The notes under the pieces: model-generated
What the model was told of the DNA's origin: nothing
The model's input: the letters and a program-made list of their open reading frames with translations, nothing else
The model's database searches: none
In this document: piece by piece, positions 10,606 through 18,452 of the stretch
How the letters are laid out: each line of letters starts with the position of its first letter
Numbering within the stretch: position 1 is the first letter of the stretch
Position numbers and translations under genes: made by a program
Assembly (NCBI RefSeq): GCF_008244685.1
Contig: NZ_VTFT01000001.1
Coordinates: forward strand, 2,459,248-2,523,247
Length of the DNA stretch: 64,000 nt
Direction of reading: 5' to 3'
Source of the DNA: Luteimonas viscosa
GTDB lineage: Bacteria; Pseudomonadota; Gammaproteobacteria; Xanthomonadales; Xanthomonadaceae

Positions 10606-10821
10606 TCAGTACAGGCGCTGGCGCTTGGTGACGTCGCGCGAGGTGCGGCGGGCCTGGCGCTTCACGGCGGCCGCGGCCTTGCGCTTGCGCTCCTGGGTCG
10701 GCTTCTCGTAGAACTCGCGCTTGCGGGTCTCGGCGAGCACGCCGGCCTTCTCGCAGGTGCGCTTGAAGCGGCGCAGGGCAAACTCGAACGGCTCGTTTTC
10801 GCGGACTTTGACGCTGGGCAT
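10606..10821 (-). CDS. rpsU: 30S ribosomal protein S21
   Basis: 71 residues, exactly the family size: [21 protein letters not shown] at the N-terminus, then [21 protein letters not shown] and a strongly basic C-terminal tail ending RLY. S21 joins the small subunit late and helps mRNA selection at initiation. The gene diverges from tsaD with 146 bases between the two starts, the classical arrangement at the rpsU/tsaD locus, so the intergenic space must hold both promoters. Confidence 0.98.
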   Translation of the reverse strand: MPSVKVRENEPFEFALRRFKRTCEKAGVLAETRKREFYEKPTQERKRKAAAAVKRQARRTSRDVTKRQRLY

Positions 10822-10916
10822 AGGAATCTCGGGTTTCTTGGGACGTCCGGCCCGCGGGCCGGCCTGTGCGAAGGACTCGCACCCGCCCGGCGGCGCTGCA
10901 GCCTGGGCGAGCCGCG

Positions 10917-10922
10917 TATGAT
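10917..10922 (+). promoter_or_regulatory. Candidate -10 element for tsaD
   Basis: TATGAT, one mismatch from TATAAT, lies in the otherwise GC-rich rpsU-tsaD gap, 45 bases before the tsaD ATG. No good -35 hexamer is visible 16-18 bases upstream, so this is only tentative. Confidence 0.3.
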
Positions 10923-10967
10923 AACTGCCCGCCTTGCAACGGCGCAACCGGCGCCCATCTGTCCCGC

Positions 10968-12038
10968 ATGAAGGTCCTGGGCATCGAATCGAGCTGCGAC
11001 GAGACCGGCGTGGCCGTCTACGACACGGCCCTGCTCGGCGCCGCCGGCCTGCGCGCCCACGCGGTCTACAGCCAGGTCGCCCTGCACGCCGAATACGGCG
11101 GGGTGGTGCCGGAGCTGGCCAGCCGCGACCACGTACGCAAGCTGCTGCCGCTGGTGCGCCAGACCCTGGCCGAGGCCGGGCTCGGGGTCGACGACATCGA
11201 CGGGGTGGCCTACACCGCCGGCCCGGGGCTGGTCGGCGCCCTGCTGGTGGGCGCCGGGGTGGCGCGGTCGCTGGCCTGGGCGCTGGACGTGCCGGCGGTC
11301 GGCGTGCACCACATGGAAGGCCACCTGCTCGCGCCGCTGATGGAGGATCCGGACCCGGTCCACGGCGCCCCCGAGCCGCCGTTCGTCGCCCTGCTGGTGT
11401 CGGGCGGGCACACCCAGCTGATCGCCGTGGACGCCATCGGCCGTTACCGGCTGCTGGGCGAAACCCTTGACGACGCGGCCGGCGAGGCCTTCGACAAGAC
11501 CGCCAAGCTGATGGGCCTGCCCTATCCGGGCGGCCCGCAGCTCGCCGCGCTGGCCGAACGGGGCACCCCGGGCGCCTACCGCTTCTCGCGGCCGATGACC
11601 GACCGCCCCGGGCTGGATTTCAGCTTCAGCGGGCTCAAGACCCAGGTGCTGCTGGCGTGGCGCCAGTCAGACCAGACCGACCGGACCCGCGCCGACATCG
11701 CCCGCGGTTTCGAGGATGCGGTGGTCGACACCCTCGCGATCAAGTGCGAACGCGCGCTGGATACGGCCGGCAGCGACGTGATCGTGGTCTCGGGCGGCGT
11801 CGGCGCCAACCGCCGGTTGCGTGCGCGCTTGCAGGACATGGCCGCGAAGCGCGGTGGCCGCGCCTGCTTCCCGCGCCCGGCGCTGTGCACCGACAACGGC
11901 GCGATGATCGCCTTCGCCGGCGCGCTGCGGCTGCAGGCCGGCCAGCACGACGACGCGGCGGTGCATGTGACGCCGCGCTGGGACATGGCCTCGCTGCCGC
12001 CGGTGGCGGCAGCGGCGGGATTGGGGATTGGGGATTAG
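10968..12038 (+). CDS. tsaD: tRNA N6-threonylcarbamoyladenosine transferase TsaD
   Basis: 356 residues from the ATG at 10968; the reading frame is open further upstream but [19 protein letters not shown] is the family's true N-terminus. TsaD transfers the threonylcarbamoyl group to A37 of ANN-decoding tRNAs in a complex with TsaB and TsaE. The metal-binding H115-x3-H119 (HHMEGH), SGGHTQL, the ATP-binding [10 protein letters not shown] and [10 protein letters not shown] are all intact. The last residues (GLGIGD) are encoded by the GATTGGGG units of an intergenic repeat, so the natural C-terminus seems to have been reshaped by repeat insertion. Confidence 0.97.
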   Translation: MKVLGIESSCDETGVAVYDTALLGAAGLRAHAVYSQVALHAEYGGVVPELASRDHVRKLLPLVRQTLAEAGLGVDDIDGVAYTAGPGLVGALLVGAGVARSLAWALDVPAVGVHHMEGHLLAPLMEDPDPVHGAPEPPFVALLVSGGHTQLIAVDAIGRYRLLGETLDDAAGEAFDKTAKLMGLPYPGGPQLAALAERGTPGAYRFSRPMTDRPGLDFSFSGLKTQVLLAWRQSDQTDRTRADIARGFEDAVVDTLAIKCERALDTAGSDVIVVSGGVGANRRLRARLQDMAAKRGGRACFPRPALCTDNGAMIAFAGALRLQAGQHDDAAVHVTPRWDMASLPPVAAAAGLGIGD

Positions 12039-12245
12039 GGATTCGCAGATGCGCACGCGCCTTGCCCGCATCAGGCGTGCCTCAGACTTGTCATCCCGAG
12101 CGCAGCGAGGGATCTTGCCTCGGATGCAACGCGCATCAGATCCCTCGCTGCGCTCGGGATGACAGTTTTCCCCACGACGTCAACGCCAAAACCCCCAGTC
12201 CCCAACTCCCGATTCCGAATCCCCAGTCCCCAATCACGAATCCCG
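12018..12245. repeat. Nested composite palindromic repeat
   Basis: Outer layer: GGGATTGGGGATT-type units at 12018-12045, mirrored by AATCCCCAGTCCCC-type units at 12190-12245. Inner layer: a perfect inverted repeat with 27-base arms at 12089-12115 and 12138-12164, beginning TGTCATCCCGAGCGC. Degenerate copies of the inner element occur at 14598-14673 and 58762-58838. The element fills the whole tsaD-folB gap. No ORF is supported inside it. Confidence 0.85.
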
Positions 12246-12252
12246 GCTTCCC

Positions 12253-12621
12253 ATGGACAAAGTCTTCATCGAAGGCCTCGAGATCGAGGCGCTGATCGGC
12301 ATCTACGACTGGGAACGGCGGATCCGGCAGACCCTGGTGTTCGACCTGGAGATGGGCTTCGACAACCGCGTGCCGGCGGCCACCGATTCGATCGCCGACA
12401 CCCTCAACTACAAGGCCGTGAGCAAGCGCCTGATCGAGTACGTGGCGCAGTCCGACTTCGGCCTGGTGGAAACGCTGGCGGAGCGCTGCGCCGGGATCGT
12501 GATGAACGAGTTCAAGCTCGACTGGTTACGATTGAAGCTGAGCAAGCCGGGTGCGGTGCGCGGTGCGCGCGCGGTCGGCGTGGTCATCGAACGTGTACGC
12601 ACGCAGGACGGGAACGGGTAA
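12253..12621 (+). CDS. folB: Dihydroneopterin aldolase
   Basis: 122 residues, the normal length. It converts 7,8-dihydroneopterin to 6-hydroxymethyl-7,8-dihydropterin in folate synthesis. Family motifs: MDKVFIEGLEIEALIGIYDWER at the start, DSIADTLNYKAVSKRLIEYV in the middle, LVETLAERCA holding the active-site Glu region, and LKLSKPGAVRGARAVGVVIER at the end. The next gene begins at a TTG immediately after the TAA. folK, the next enzyme of the pathway, lies one gene downstream, and a pteridine reductase is 3.3 kb away, so this is a loose folate neighbourhood. Confidence 0.96.
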   Translation: MDKVFIEGLEIEALIGIYDWERRIRQTLVFDLEMGFDNRVPAATDSIADTLNYKAVSKRLIEYVAQSDFGLVETLAERCAGIVMNEFKLDWLRLKLSKPGAVRGARAVGVVIERVRTQDGNG

Positions 12622-13890
12622 TTGCAGGCACATCTGGAGACTCTTCGCACGGCCCTCGCGCCGTACCCCTGGGCCTACACCGTAGTGGTGATCGCCGCGC
12701 TGCTGCTGGCGGCGTGGCTGGCGAACTGGCTGACCAAGCGCGTGCTGCTGCGCGGCATCCAGCGCGGCCTGCGGGCGACGGCGCTGGGCGGCGCGCAGCA
12801 CGACCGCGAGGTGCAGTTGCGGGTGATCCCGCGGCTGGCCAACGTGGTGCCGGCGCTGGTGATCGCGGGCGGCGTGGCCGTGGTGCCGGACCTGCCGCCG
12901 CAGGTGGTGGCGGTGGTGCGGGCGCTGTGCCAGGCCTTCATCGTGCTGACGGTGGCGCTGTCGGTCTCGCGCGCGCTGGACCTGCTGAACCAGTCCTACG
13001 AGCGCCGCCCGGACGCGCGCAACAAGCCGATCAAGGGCTACCTGCAGGTGGCCAAGATCGTGATGTTCGCGCTGGTGGGGATTTCCATCGTCGCCACCCT
13101 GATCGGTGCGCAGTTCCTGCATATCCTCACCGGCCTGGGCGCGGCCACCGCGGTGCTGATGCTGATCTTCCAGGACACGATCCTGTCGCTGGTGGCGAGC
13201 GTGCAGATCAGCAACGACGGCCGCGTGCGCATCGGCGACTGGATCGAGATGCCGAGCCAGAACGCCGATGGCGACGTGATCGACATCGCTCTGCACACGG
13301 TGACGGTGCAGAACTGGGACAAGACCATCACCACGGTCCCGACCAAGAAGCTGATCAGCGACTCGTTCAAGAACTGGCGCGGCATGACCGAGGCCGGCGG
13401 GCGCCGGATCAAGCGCGCGCTGTACCTGGACCAGCACTCGGTGCGCTTCCTGGACGATGACGAGCTCGCGCGCCTGCGCCGCTTCGCGCTGATCGAGGGT
13501 TACCTCGACGCCAAGGCCGGCGAACTGCGCGAGTGGAACGCGACCCTGGCCGAGCGGGGCACCGAAGCGGTGAACCGGCGGCGGGTCACCAACCTCGGCA
13601 CCTTCCGCGCCTATGTCGAGCGCTACCTGCGCAGCCATCCTGGTGTCCACCAGCAGCTGACCCTGCTGGTGCGGCAGCTGCAGCCGACCGCCGAAGGCCT
13701 GCCACTGGAGATCTACTGCTTCACCAGCGACACCGCCTGGTCGGCCCACGAAGCCATCCAGTCCGACATCTTCGACCACCTGCTGGCGATCCTGCCCGAG
13801 TTCGGGCTGCGCGTGTTCCAGGCGATGGGCGACGCGCCGCTGGACGTCAGGCTGCGCCGCGCCGAACCTGCATCGCCCGGCGCCGACTGA
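12622..13890 (+). CDS. MscS-family mechanosensitive ion channel (YbdG-like)
   Basis: 422 residues from a TTG start that directly abuts the folB stop codon, so translation is probably coupled. Several N-terminal hydrophobic helices (roughly residues 15-35, 75-95, 140-165) precede the pore-lining segment (LGAATAVLMLIFQDTILSLVAS) and the beta domain that starts near NDGRVRIGDWIEM. The WDKTITTVPTKKLISDSFKNW stretch and the long soluble C-terminus match the YbdG-type subgroup. It acts as a low-conductance safety valve in the inner membrane during osmotic down-shock. It sits between folB and folK with no obvious functional link. Confidence 0.92.
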   Translation: MQAHLETLRTALAPYPWAYTVVVIAALLLAAWLANWLTKRVLLRGIQRGLRATALGGAQHDREVQLRVIPRLANVVPALVIAGGVAVVPDLPPQVVAVVRALCQAFIVLTVALSVSRALDLLNQSYERRPDARNKPIKGYLQVAKIVMFALVGISIVATLIGAQFLHILTGLGAATAVLMLIFQDTILSLVASVQISNDGRVRIGDWIEMPSQNADGDVIDIALHTVTVQNWDKTITTVPTKKLISDSFKNWRGMTEAGGRRIKRALYLDQHSVRFLDDDELARLRRFALIEGYLDAKAGELREWNATLAERGTEAVNRRRVTNLGTFRAYVERYLRSHPGVHQQLTLLVRQLQPTAEGLPLEIYCFTSDTAWSAHEAIQSDIFDHLLAILPEFGLRVFQAMGDAPLDVRLRRAEPASPGAD

Positions 13891-13977
13891 GCCACGCCAC
13901 GGCGGACGTGCGTTGACGGACGTGCGTTCCGGTACCGCCGCCGATGCGCGATCATGGGCATCCTCCCGGAGCGCGCC

Positions 13978-14463
13978 ATGCCCATCGCCCACCTCAGCCT
14001 CGGCAGCAACCTCGATCCCGAGCGCCACCTGCGTGCGGCGATCGCGGCATTGCGCGAGCGCTTCGAGGAGGTGCGCGTGTCGCCCGTCTACCGGTTCCCG
14101 GCGGTGGGCTACAACGGGCCGGACTTCCTCAATGCCGCGGCCTCGTTGCGCACCGACCTGTCGCCCGCGACGCTCAACGCCTGGCTGCATGCGCTGGAGG
14201 ACGCGCACGGGCGCGACCGCAGCGGACCGCGCTACAGCGACCGTACGCTCGACATCGATATCGTGCTCTACGACGAGCTGGTCGCCGAGGGCGAGGGCAA
14301 CCTGCGCATCCCGCGCGACGAGCTGCGCCACGCCTTCGTGCTCAAGCCGCTGGCGGAGATCGCGCCGGACGCCCGCCACCCGGCGTCCGGCGAACGCATC
14401 GCCGCGTTGTGGGCGGCGCATCCCGACCACGGCGCGGCCTTCGAGCGGGTGGCGCTGGACTGA
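13978..14463 (+). CDS. folK: 2-amino-4-hydroxy-6-hydroxymethyldihydropteridine diphosphokinase
   Basis: 161 residues from the ATG at 13978, which has CGGAG seven bases upstream; a Met eight codons earlier (13954) is also in frame but lacks a site. FolK pyrophosphorylates 6-hydroxymethyl-dihydropterin, the step after FolB. The signature HLSLGSNLDPERHL and the catalytic loop GPRYSDRTLDIDIVLYDE are intact, as is PRDELRHAFVLKPLAEIAP near the end. It is 87 bases beyond the MscS-type gene. Confidence 0.96.
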   Translation: MPIAHLSLGSNLDPERHLRAAIAALRERFEEVRVSPVYRFPAVGYNGPDFLNAAASLRTDLSPATLNAWLHALEDAHGRDRSGPRYSDRTLDIDIVLYDELVAEGEGNLRIPRDELRHAFVLKPLAEIAPDARHPASGERIAALWAAHPDHGAAFERVALD

Positions 14464-14973
14464 ACCGGCAGGCACCGGGCCGGCGCCGGCGCCAACGCCA
14501 GCGCCAGCGCCGGTCGGAAGTCGCCCCACCGCTGTGGTCCCGAACGAAGCGGGGGATCTGCAGGCGGGCCGGACACCGTCGGCGCGTTACCCGGACCTGT
14601 CATCCCGAGCGCAGCGAGGGATCTTGCCTCCGATGCGACGCGGATCGGATCGCTCACTGCGCTCGTGATGACAACTTCAACTCGACGCTCTGCCCGGCGA
14701 CGGTCTTCCCCACGACTTCAACTTCGAGCGTCGCCGCGCAAGCAGGAACATCCGCTGTCGCCGCCCGCCCGGATGTCTCCCCTCGGTCGACATGACAGGC
14801 GCAGCGATGTCGTTTCCGCAGTCGCCCGAGCTCCTGCCCAGAGGTTCGCACCGGGGCGCACTGCGTGCCGCTGTCACATCCGCCGCCCCGCCGGGGTCGA
14901 GTGGGTGACATCCGTCAATTGCCGGCGCCGGGGCGCCCGGGCACGATGGCGGACATTCCACGGAGGCGACACC
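14464..14973. other. 510-base intergenic region with repeats, no gene seen
   Basis: From left: a short GCC-rich stutter (14480-14515, alternating GCCGGC and GCCAGC), the degenerate 76-base palindrome at 14598-14673, and a TTCCCCACGACTTCAAC segment (14705-14721) that also occurs as TTTTCCCCACGACGTCAAC right after the copy near 12170. Open frames here lack ribosome sites and typical codon use. The last 20 bases hold the GGAGG ribosome site of the next gene. Confidence 0.6.
14598..14673. repeat. Dispersed palindrome, degenerate copy
   Basis: The left arm is the same 27 bases as at 12089 (TGTCATCCCGAGCGCAGCGA then GGGATCT). The right arm (GGATCGCTCACTGCGCTCGTGATGACA region) has drifted at several positions, so this copy looks older than the one in the tsaD-folB gap. 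Confidence 0.85.
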
Positions 14974-15804
14974 ATGTTCGACAAGTTCTCGCGCAGTTGG
15001 GACCTGGTCAAGGCCAGCGCTTCGGTGCTGCGCTCGGACAAGGAGCTGATGCTGTTCCCGGTGATCTCGGGGGCCGTCACCCTGGTGGTGCTGGCGACGT
15101 TCCTGCTGCCGATGTTCGCGTTGCGCATCTTCGCCGACGGCATCGGCATCGGCGGCGCCGTGTTCGGCTTCCTGTTCTACTTCGTGCAGTACAGCGTGAT
15201 GATCTTCTTCAACTGCGCGCTGGTGGGCGCGGCGATGATCCGCCTCGAGGGCGGCGATCCCACCCTGGCCGACGGCTTCAGGGCCGCGCGCGCGCGGATC
15301 CAGTCGATCCTGGGCTACGCCGCGATCGCGGCCACAGTCGGCGTGCTGCTGCAGGGTCTGAAGCAGAAGGACAACTTCCTGGTGCGCATGATGGGCAGCG
15401 TGCTCGGCGCGGCCTGGACCCTGGCCACCTTCCTGGTGGTGCCGGTGCTGGTGTCGCGCGACATCGGCCCGATCGACGCGTTGAAGCAGAGCGTGTCGCT
15501 GCTCAAGCGCACCTGGGGCGAGAACGCGGTGGGGCAGGTCGGCATCGGCGCGGCGTTCGGGCTGATCACGACCGCGGTGGCGATCGTCGGCTTCGGCCTG
15601 GCCCTCCTCGCGGCCCAGGTCTCGTTCGCGCTGGCGGTCGTGGTGGGTGCGGTGGCGCTGCTGGCGGTGCTGCTGGTCGGCGTCTACCAGGCCGCGCTCA
15701 GCGGCATCTACTCGGCGGCGCTGTACCGCTACGCGGTCTCGCACGAGACGCCGGACGCCTTCCGCGGCACCGACCTGGAGCATGCGTTCCTGCCGAAGGC
15801 CTGA
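14974..15804 (+). CDS. DUF6159-type multi-pass membrane protein
   Basis: 276 residues. The start is well defined by CGGAGG eight bases before the ATG at 14974. The N-terminus MFDKFSRSWDLVKASASVLRSDKELMLFPVISG is a cytoplasmic helix of the kind seen at the front of this family. About six hydrophobic helices follow, with DIGPIDALKQSVSLLKRTWGEN between the third and fourth and a Tyr-rich C-terminal stretch (GVYQAALSGIYSAALYRYA). The family is widespread in bacteria and archaea and has no established function. It appears to be transcribed alone. Confidence 0.82.
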   Translation: MFDKFSRSWDLVKASASVLRSDKELMLFPVISGAVTLVVLATFLLPMFALRIFADGIGIGGAVFGFLFYFVQYSVMIFFNCALVGAAMIRLEGGDPTLADGFRAARARIQSILGYAAIAATVGVLLQGLKQKDNFLVRMMGSVLGAAWTLATFLVVPVLVSRDIGPIDALKQSVSLLKRTWGENAVGQVGIGAAFGLITTAVAIVGFGLALLAAQVSFALAVVVGAVALLAVLLVGVYQAALSGIYSAALYRYAVSHETPDAFRGTDLEHAFLPKA

Positions 15805-15828
15805 TCCGCGCCGGCCCTCGCCCCCTGC

Positions 15829-15910
15829 CCCTCTCCCGCGCGCGGGAGAGGGTTCCACTGCCCTTCTCCCGCTTGCGGGCCTACGTGCCCACCGGGGTAG
15901 AAGGTGGCCC
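15829..15910. repeat. REP-like palindrome pair
   Basis: A perfect 24-base palindrome (12-base arms CCCTCTCCCGCG/CGCGGGAGAGGG, 15829-15852) is followed by a related but broken copy beginning CCCTTCTCCCGC (15861). It lies between convergent genes (the DUF6159 gene and pteridine reductase), a typical REP position. It belongs to the same family as 2750-2773. Confidence 0.75.
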
Positions 15911-15939
15911 GAAGAGCCGGATGAGGGCGCCCCCGGGTG

Positions 15940-16677
15940 CTACAGCGGCGTGCGACCGCCGTCGACGGCGACCACCGAGCCGGTGGTGTAGCCGGCGTCG
16001 CGCAGCAGCCACAGCGCGGTGGCCGCGATCTCGTCGACCTGGCCGGTGCGCGCCAGTGCCGTGTGCGACAGGATCCTGTCCTGAAGCGCCGGGTCGGACG
16101 CGTCCTCCGGCCACAGGATCGCGCCCGGAGCGATCGCGTTGACCCGCACCGCCGGCGCCAACGCCACCGCCAGCGCGCGCGTCATCGCCTCCAGTGCGCC
16201 CTTGCTGGTGGCATAGGCGGCCAGGTCGGCGCGCGGCTGCCGGGCGTAGACGTCGCTGAGGTTGAGGATCGCGCCGCGCGCGGCCGCCAGGTGCGGCGCC
16301 GCGGCCTGCGACAGGAAGAACGGTGCGCGCACGTTGGCGGCGAACAGCGTGTCCCACTGCACGGGCGTCACGCTGCCCAGCGGGGTCGGGAAGAACGTGG
16401 CGGCATTGTTGACCAGGGCGTCGAGTCGGCCGAAGCGGCCGACCACCTGCGCGACCAGTTCCGGCAGCCGGTCGAACTGCGCCAGGTCGGCCTGCAGCAC
16501 GAGGGTGCTGCCCTCGCGCGTGGCCTCGAATTCCGCGGCCAGCGCGTCGGATTCGGCGCGCGAGTCCCGGCAGTGCAGGGCGACCGCATAGCCGGCCTCG
16601 TGCAGCCGCCGCGCGATCGCCGCACCGAGGCGGCGCGCGGCGCCGGTGACCAGGGCGACGCGGGGCGGGGCTGGCAT
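15940..16677 (-). CDS. Pteridine reductase (short-chain dehydrogenase)
   Basis: 245 residues from the ATG at 16677; a longer in-frame N-terminus to 16776 would be unlike the family. It uses NADPH to reduce dihydrobiopterin/dihydrofolate-type pterins. PTR1-type features: the nucleotide-binding TGAARRLG (rather than TGxxxGIG), the pterin-family VNNAATFFPTPLG, and the catalytic YATSK (Tyr-x3-Lys) followed by GALEAMTRALA. It ends in the usual YTTGSVVAVDGGR. It overlaps nothing, and is divergent from the methyltransferase gene with 53 bases between starts. With folB and folK nearby it probably serves folate/pterin metabolism. Confidence 0.9.
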   Translation of the reverse strand: MPAPPRVALVTGAARRLGAAIARRLHEAGYAVALHCRDSRAESDALAAEFEATREGSTLVLQADLAQFDRLPELVAQVVGRFGRLDALVNNAATFFPTPLGSVTPVQWDTLFAANVRAPFFLSQAAAPHLAAARGAILNLSDVYARQPRADLAAYATSKGALEAMTRALAVALAPAVRVNAIAPGAILWPEDASDPALQDRILSHTALARTGQVDEIAATALWLLRDAGYTTGSVVAVDGGRTPL

Positions 16678-16730
16678 GGCGTCCTCCGGAATGCCGTTAT
16701 CCTGTGCATTGTCGCCGCTGCCGCCGCCCG

Positions 16731-17912
16731 ATGCCCGATTCCCCGCTTTCCGACGAGGCGCTTGCACACAGCGCACGCCTGCAGTCGCTGATCCGCGAGC
16801 AGATCGCGGCCGCCGGCGGGGCGATCCCGTTCTGGCGCTTCATGGAACTCGCCCTGTACGCGCCGGGCCTGGGCTACTACAGCGCCGGCGCGACGAAGTT
16901 CGGCGAAGCCGGCGATTTCGTCACCGCGCCCGAGCTCGGGCCGCTGTTCGCCGGGTGCGTTGCGCAGGCGCTGGCACCGGTCCTCCGCCAGCTCGGCGGG
17001 GATGCGCGCCTGCTCGAGATCGGTGCCGGCAGCGGGCGATTCGCCGAACACGCGATCGCACGACTGCTGGAACTCGACGCGCTGCCGGCGCGCTACGCGA
17101 TCCTCGAACCCAGCGCGGACCTGCGCGAGCGCCAGCGAGAACACCTGTCGCGCTCGCTGGCGCCGCGGTTGTTCGACCGGGTCGAATGGCTGGACGGACC
17201 GATGCCGGACGACTGGAACGGCGTGCTGTTCGCCAACGAGGTGATCGACGCGCTGCCGACGCCGCGGTTCGCGATCCGCGGCGGCGACGTGTGCGAAGAG
17301 CATGTCGCGCTCGACGACGACGGCGGCTTCGTTCGCTGCGAACGGCCGGCGGATGCGTTGCTGGCCGCGGCGGTGCGCCATGTCGAACGCCGGCTCGACG
17401 CGCCGTTCGCCGAAGGCTACCGCTCGGAGCTGCTGCCGCAGCTGCCGTACTGGCTGCAGGCGGTCGCGGGCGGGCTGAAATCGGGCGCGATGCTGTTCGT
17501 CGACTACGGCCACCCGCGCCGCGAGTACTACGATCCACGCCGCGGCGACGGCACGCTGCGGGCGTTCCATCGCCATCGCGTGGTGGACGACGTGCTCGCA
17601 CGCGTCGGCCTGCAGGACATCACCGCCTCGGTGGATTTCACCGCGCTGGCGGAAGCCGGCACCGGCGCCGGCTTCGATTTCGCCGGCTACTGCACCCAGG
17701 CCAGCTTCCTGATCGGCAACGGACTGGAGCAGTGCCTGGCCGCGCACGAGGCGCGCGCCGCCGACGAAGCCGCGCGCTACGCGCTGCGTCAGCAGGCCAA
17801 GGCCCTGACCCTGCCGGGCGGAATGGGCGAGCGCTTCCAGGCCATCGGGTTCGCGCGCGGGGTCGACTTCGATGCGGCCTTCCTGTTCGGCGACCTGGGC
17901 TTCCGCCTGTGA
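16731..17912 (+). CDS. SAM-dependent methyltransferase, MidA/NDUFAF7 family
   Basis: 393 residues from ATG 16731 (MPDSPLSDEAL). The family is the bacterial counterpart of the mitochondrial complex I assembly factor NDUFAF7, a protein-arginine methyltransferase; the bacterial substrate is not established. Visible features: IPFWRFMELALYAPGLGYY near the N-terminus, GDFVTAPELGPLFA, the SAM-binding LLEIGAGSGRFAEH, the family signature VLFANEVIDALPTPRF, and FVDYGHPRREYYDP. A four-base GTGA overlap couples it to the VanZ-like gene downstream. Confidence 0.9.
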   Translation: MPDSPLSDEALAHSARLQSLIREQIAAAGGAIPFWRFMELALYAPGLGYYSAGATKFGEAGDFVTAPELGPLFAGCVAQALAPVLRQLGGDARLLEIGAGSGRFAEHAIARLLELDALPARYAILEPSADLRERQREHLSRSLAPRLFDRVEWLDGPMPDDWNGVLFANEVIDALPTPRFAIRGGDVCEEHVALDDDGGFVRCERPADALLAAAVRHVERRLDAPFAEGYRSELLPQLPYWLQAVAGGLKSGAMLFVDYGHPRREYYDPRRGDGTLRAFHRHRVVDDVLARVGLQDITASVDFTALAEAGTGAGFDFAGYCTQASFLIGNGLEQCLAAHEARAADEAARYALRQQAKALTLPGGMGERFQAIGFARGVDFDAAFLFGDLGFRL

Positions 17913-18325
17913 ACGGCCGGCGCTTCGGCCGTTCGCTCAAGCCGCTGCGGCATCCGCGCGCCTGGTGCGCGCTGTGGTGCCTGGCGATCGCGGTCGTGGT
18001 GGTGGCCTCGCTGATGCCGCCGCCACCGATGCCGGACTTCGACCACAGCGACAAGTGGTCGCATTTCCTCGGCTATTTCGTGCTGGCCGCGTGCGCGGTG
18101 CAGCTGTTCCGCAACTGGACCGCGCTGCTCGGCGCCGGGCTGGGGCTGGTGCTGCTCGGGATCGGCATCGAGCATGCGCAGGGCGCGCTCTCCACCGGAC
18201 GCATGTTCGACATGCGCGACGCGCTGGCGAACACGCTCGGCGTCATCGCCGGCCTCGGCATCCGGCTCACGCCGCTGCGCGACCTGCTGCTGAGGATCGA
18301 CGGACGACGCGAACGCGGGGACTGA
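17909..18325 (+). CDS. VanZ-like family membrane protein
   Basis: 138 residues, starting at a GTG that overlaps the upstream TGA (GTGA). Four hydrophobic helices carry the VanZ-family markers: DKWSHFLGYFVLA (Lys-x-x-His motif), GIGIEHAQGALSTGRMFD (Glu-x-x-Gln) and DMRDALANTLGVIAG (Asp and Asn-x-x-Gly). VanZ itself raises teicoplanin tolerance in enterococci, but most homologues have unknown roles and no resistance is implied here. Co-translation with the MidA-like gene is likely. Confidence 0.85.
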   Translation: MNGRRFGRSLKPLRHPRAWCALWCLAIAVVVVASLMPPPPMPDFDHSDKWSHFLGYFVLAACAVQLFRNWTALLGAGLGLVLLGIGIEHAQGALSTGRMFDMRDALANTLGVIAGLGIRLTPLRDLLLRIDGRRERGD

Positions 18326-18452
18326 TCCGCGCGGGTGTTCCGCCGGCGACCGGCGTGCGCGCGCACCAGCGGCAACCCGGGGTTCTCCGCCCGCCTACGG
18401 GGTGATTCGAGACGGGACCGACGCTGCGTGCGGCGTCGGCCCGTCGGTGCCT

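Noticed and set aside
14665-14973. N-terminal extension of the DUF6159 protein to 14665
   Set aside because: The extension reads through the repeat-rich gap, whereas the ATG at 14974 has a strong GGAGG site and matches the family N-terminus.
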